Positions 62,501-64,000 of a DNA stretch of 64,000 nucleotides are shown here, in pieces. A program made the position numbers and the translations under genes. Under the pieces are notes generated by a model that saw only the letters and a list, made by a program, of their open reading frames with translations, was not told the origin of the DNA and searched no databases. Position 1 is the stretch's first letter. Every line of letters starts with the position of its first letter. The stretch is taken from contig JAWBMQ010000004.1 of NCBI GenBank assembly GCA_038828875.1, positions 59,684-123,683 on the forward strand, written 5' to 3'. Source of the DNA: JAWBMQ01 sp038828875 (lineage in GTDB: Archaea; Nanobdellota; Nanobdellia; Woesearchaeales; JAWBMQ01).

Positions 62501-64000
62501 TCATCAAGTTTATTAGGAAGAATTATTTCACCAGAAAAAGATGTAGAATTATACATATATGAAAAGAACGTAAAATATTTATCTATTTCTAAAGAAAATA
62601 AATTACTAAAAATTACATCTTTATAACTTAAAAAATCAACAATTATTGATGGTGTTTCAATCTTTTTATCTTTTATATTGAAAAACAACCTTGTTCTGTT
62701 ATCTTTTCTAAATTCATTATTTAATTGATATATATTGTAAAATTGCGAATCAAAGAAGTAAATATCTTTATAAGACTTAGAATTATCAATATTTAATTTA
62801 AAAGGTGCTTTATAAAAAGTTATATTAAAAGATTTTAGATCTTGATTTACATTTCCTTTTTGATCTTCTCCATTAAAATCTACATTCACTAAAAGATCTA
62901 ATTTATCATTAGGCTTCATTCTAAAATAAATTTCTAATAATTCTAAAAGAGAATGACCTCTAGAGTTCAATTCTAAAAACTCTGATTTTGACAAAGACTC
63001 TTTTGAATCTTTTGAATCTACTGAATTTTTATTATATTTTTTAAAGAAATTAAATGATTTTGTTGAATAACTGAAATCTAATGTTTCAAAAGGCTCATTA
63101 AAAACTAAACCATATCTATATTCTGAACTATCAAAAAATACAACAAAATAATCATCTATTAAAACACCATATTCTAAACATTCTATAAGCTCATATGCTT
63201 CATTTATATACTTAAATAATAAAAGGTTGGTAGAATTAAAATTTATATAAATACACTTTGTTGAAATATTTGATAAATTTAATATTTTTTCATTTTTAGA
63301 AAAATAATCGGTAATTGAATTTGTTGTTGATTTTTTAATCAAAAAGGAGTTTATTTTTGAATTTGTAAAATTATACACATAAAAAGATTTTGAATTATTT
63401 AATATATTTGAATATAATGAGTCATTATTGAAATCAAAAGATTTAGTATTATTAAAAAAGATTAAATTATTATCATTTAGTAAAAATCCTGTCTCATTTA
63501 AATCAAAAAATTCAAACAATTTTGAAAAATCAATTGAAAAAGTTAGATTAATAGAATATTTTTTTATATATGAAAAATCATCTTCAATTTTGAAATTTAT
63601 ATTTTCAAAACCTTTTGATTCCAAATTATCTAAAAATTCTTCAACTTTTTCTTTTTCAATACCATCAACATCAATTTTTAATGTTGGACCCATAAAATCA
63701 ACAAAATACAATTTAGATAAATTAATATTTCTCATATATACATCATAATAAGAAATATTCAAATATTGTAAACCTGATTGATTTCTAATTGTATAAAAAT
63801 ATGGTAATTCCTCTTGTGGTTTATGCTTGTAAAAAGAAACGGTTACTATTTCATCTCCAAGATCTGTCAATCTCTTATTTCCTATTAATTTTAGCACAAT
63901 CTCATTATTAGTAGAATTCTTTTCAGCTGAATAAATTATATAGATAAAACGATTTGAAGTTGTAGTTATCATAACATAGTATTGTGTTCGTGGATATTGT
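56533..64000 (-). CDS. Giant extracellular repeat protein, N-terminus outside window
   Basis: At least 2,488 codons are open, and the frame runs past the ATG at 63972 to the end of the window without a stop. There is no signal peptide at that ATG. The true start is therefore outside. The visible protein is beta-rich with many N-x-S/T sites and no membrane anchor near its end. Three long modules of about 420-480 residues repeat in the first 1,550 residues. Each has a C-x4-C motif (CTLGFC, CYGLFC, CRNGYC), a later Cys, and a D-x-SGK motif. Ig-like domains with paired cysteines follow. A surface, adhesion or host-contact role is plausible but unproven. Confidence 0.74.
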   Translation of the reverse strand, partial: QYPRTQYYVMITTTSNRFIYIIYSAEKNSTNNEIVLKLIGNKRLTDLGDEIVTVSFYKHKPQEELPYFYTIRNQSGLQYLNISYYDVYMRNINLSKLYFVDFMGPTLKIDVDGIEKEKVEEFLDNLESKGFENINFKIEDDFSYIKKYSINLTFSIDFSKLFEFFDLNETGFLLNDNNLIFFNNTKSFDFNNDSLYSNILNNSKSFYVYNFTNSKINSFLIKKSTTNSITDYFSKNEKILNLSNISTKCIYINFNSTNLLLFKYINEAYELIECLEYGVLIDDYFVVFFDSSEYRYGLVFNEPFETLDFSYSTKSFNFFKKYNKNSVDSKDSKESLSKSEFLELNSRGHSLLELLEIYFRMKPNDKLDLLVNVDFNGEDQKGNVNQDLKSFNITFYKAPFKLNIDNSKSYKDIYFFDSQFYNIYQLNNEFRKDNRTRLFFNIKDKKIETPSIIVDFLSYKDVIFSNLFSLEIDKYFTFFSYMYNSTSFSGEIILPNKLDESKYIDYLEPFILGINSPFFENIQRKLLYFDRYDPNVGKFISNTHYINNTIIELFPNNSLIIDPLKQKSYFELSFDILDDEFIINNNFPYIIWLEDNLGLFELESSNCTLGFCKLKINFVMNLDNCNEFMDKVYSLVIGIQDISGKKGYKTINLVVTDPINYLKNIYGICNSQLGGIYKEIRDIGIFNDSLMPSINLLEFTDWNYLISSENNSDFGKLLINYDDNVGLNYTSLVINISKDDNYFIYEFPIKRWNAGIALKNTKYVFGIDEILSSKEITETTLKEFLDNYLLDHDFISLNVQIYAKAKDLVGNERILDINRTLNVYKINYLLVFSNSSNFGNLYIFNFSIINTTKRTKLQYTLNLSRFPSFYDVINLTYFNELIERTEDVSENELLSKYSFYREDLSENIKGFVLLPSKFVNDSEIEFSNIFEISYNLSFSNDIILLPKVKLFFDKITPSLTLDSSEIIIDNILLKDLGKDIHLSNEFSTMKMRLLIDDDLYLINNLVPYKVNVINEESFIYSQNYTCYGLFCDISVVINLSSNNVCDYLDKIKNIVFEVEDLSGKKSTKIINFSIVDYENDVLKNIDKLNQCSSKGDLVLFDKKIDVLLDGELPNVLLGGDVIYAFPLMEKYGVYLFNLFDNYKLYNFTIDLVIEDEFNNILGAYSRNYNLLYKSNYELVFYFEDVLDNIFLDKSDKFLGEPITKRTSLKELIKNRLKTDLDLITLKLDINYTINDFARNNQKGKFNINYILSNKLYQLEYSNSLKHYVNEKIYYVFNITTENITDLSRYPVSYSLELFNEYRIYEYNITSLFYEIFDYSVRMESSLGDFISSSTTNSRDQRIYENPAFDRFNYFTDYSYRNEIKTSFGLDGILLLPKIIRDDLETKNIDYASAFKVISNIKYNNEKGGIEEVNDEHYLFFDQETPEFMIGVYDYSKRSYNLISDFILLKYLESMLNKERYSTQYYGFEFKLNLVIRDDFYLLYNNFKYNIFIDEYSKRFFDLREIVCRNGYCELTMIFKINTSREVLCDYIETPFYINFTIVDPSGKETTKRFVVLLLNNDHLNRVFGTNSLCGDRLSRLEYKDVKYSNNQIYTDQMILPYFTKEMNLTSYECKGAKTYMFDSINLPFINYTFTFDSEGLYLIDCLLTFNEGQYVLKYQFNIYVDYSLPNINFQELNILKDGVNYKYSKNDIILNNNTLYLPEGAEKYSFSLLLSDQYTKISKVEIYYFSDDNWILLYENLPNTTETKISLDLPLNASKLKIIVKDELGNLNEKIIEIYKYVLNMNFYTALTSLGVPYYIYTENKLNLSLSTDELELKYIISYSNIKEIDDALALIDYDSSVSSLTIDRSSESENIVYSLKGKFAEGSSLKGFFKLKDRYGLSFKVEYFDIFRYAGFGATVSPSVIGLVMPDYITFNLNRPVKECIINYTNKYGENKVLVPKVEENKITLKVDNSYDILNNFLNELFIYTYEDKEYNLILSCYDLSNVLIESIVKLRHDSIFTPPSINIKKGAIVLYQWQRMSKIMSHPNSQIVVEFQARESISCEYFYNNDIERRYKLNKGNFISGYTSFTISSPSEEGKYLLFINCTDTVGNTQMLHIMEMNITETPLIVDVFFNKQFSSQPMRYKLKSTLPLNCTVTETNIFSNVLNTEGIYEYIGSYPLSLNFDKITCNFEGKTHVYYVGLNSDFINLSKEPTATFLFDNISKLINISINIPRNVKLMLYPKNYEELGLFSDNIKGNIQFNMPIVGLENTIVAYYLTLLENPQVSKSLNSLIKVDNMDFIVGKILHPSNQIMYNYVIFEIISDKPLTVLRNLVNLEEDGTSLSLDNCKYMVYKYSKIFICPKDKFGKEFVLKYNNTLLDTESVPDSSYILLNLVPGSYKVTNHRMEVQILSENTINEPELVIYSSDDEIQPYVEKLGDKVSYFNYDFNEGKIIGVINLDLDFGDRGLRLIRLDQEKKFVVYIKADPVISNPLPLFIDLRKPTLE

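Noticed and set aside
63972..64000. ATG at 63972 as the true start of the giant protein
   Set aside because: The frame stays open to the window edge and there is no signal peptide at this ATG, unlike the other surface proteins.

Overview
The window is AT-rich archaeal chromosome. Fibrillarin, Cdc48, PAN, LonB, PolD DP2, Hjc, aIF2-beta, eS1, uL11, Spt5, SecE, Cbf5, Taw3 and a probable Rpp30 all point to archaea. Short intergenic gaps, compact housekeeping proteins, lysine-rich low-GC coding, very long secreted proteins and a bacterial-type GroES/GroEL suggest a DPANN lineage (Woese-, Pace- or Nanoarchaeota-like); this placement is inference. No insertion sequence, CRISPR array or phage gene was seen. 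No gene-free stretch exceeds about 230 bases. Seven runs of 95-100 N are scaffold gaps, all inside genes, and several distort gene calls.

Layout. 1-7.7 kb: 3' end of fibrillarin, a membrane protein, a metallo-hydrolase, then a proteostasis block (Hsp20, Cdc48, GroES, GroEL) and a stomatin. 7.8-16.3 kb: a surface protein, CBS-pyrophosphatase, DNA glycosylase, dCTP deaminase, radical SAM protein and membrane protease LonB. 16.3-27.1 kb: DRG-like protein, an AAA/VWA pair, FtsZ, eS1, a membrane HTH/SIMPL pair, PAN, aIF2-beta, a VUT transporter, tRNA-Thr with an ALG5-like glycosyltransferase, a CRM protein and a small membrane protein. 27.1-35.2 kb: an operon of five coiled-coil genes, two with zinc ribbons, ending in a protein of about 1,467 aa. 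35.2-46.9 kb: asparagine-synthetase-like protein, uL11, Spt5, SecE, Cbf5, probable RNase P p30, MetAP, a TrmB-type regulator, Taw3, tRNA-Asn, Hjc, DP2, an Lrp-like regulator and an RNA-binding protein. 47-64 kb: a cell-envelope region with a lysine-depleted membrane protein, coiled-coil partners, a prepilin peptidase, a tRNA methyltransferase, a calcium-repeat surface protein and an extracellular protein of more than 2,480 aa running off the window.

Expression signals fall into two classes. Many first genes have a TTTATAAA-like box 26-29 nt before the start codon and are probably leaderless. Chaperone and internal operon genes use GGTGA-type ribosome binding sites. These signals revise several starts. 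Palindromes sit at the predicted transcription starts of hsp20 and ftsZ, and a direct repeat precedes the TrmB-type gene.

The best candidates for undescribed biology are the coiled-coil/zinc-ribbon operon and the envelope cluster with its giant repeat protein. A cytoplasmic scaffold and a host-contact or surface apparatus are possible roles; neither is demonstrated by sequence alone.
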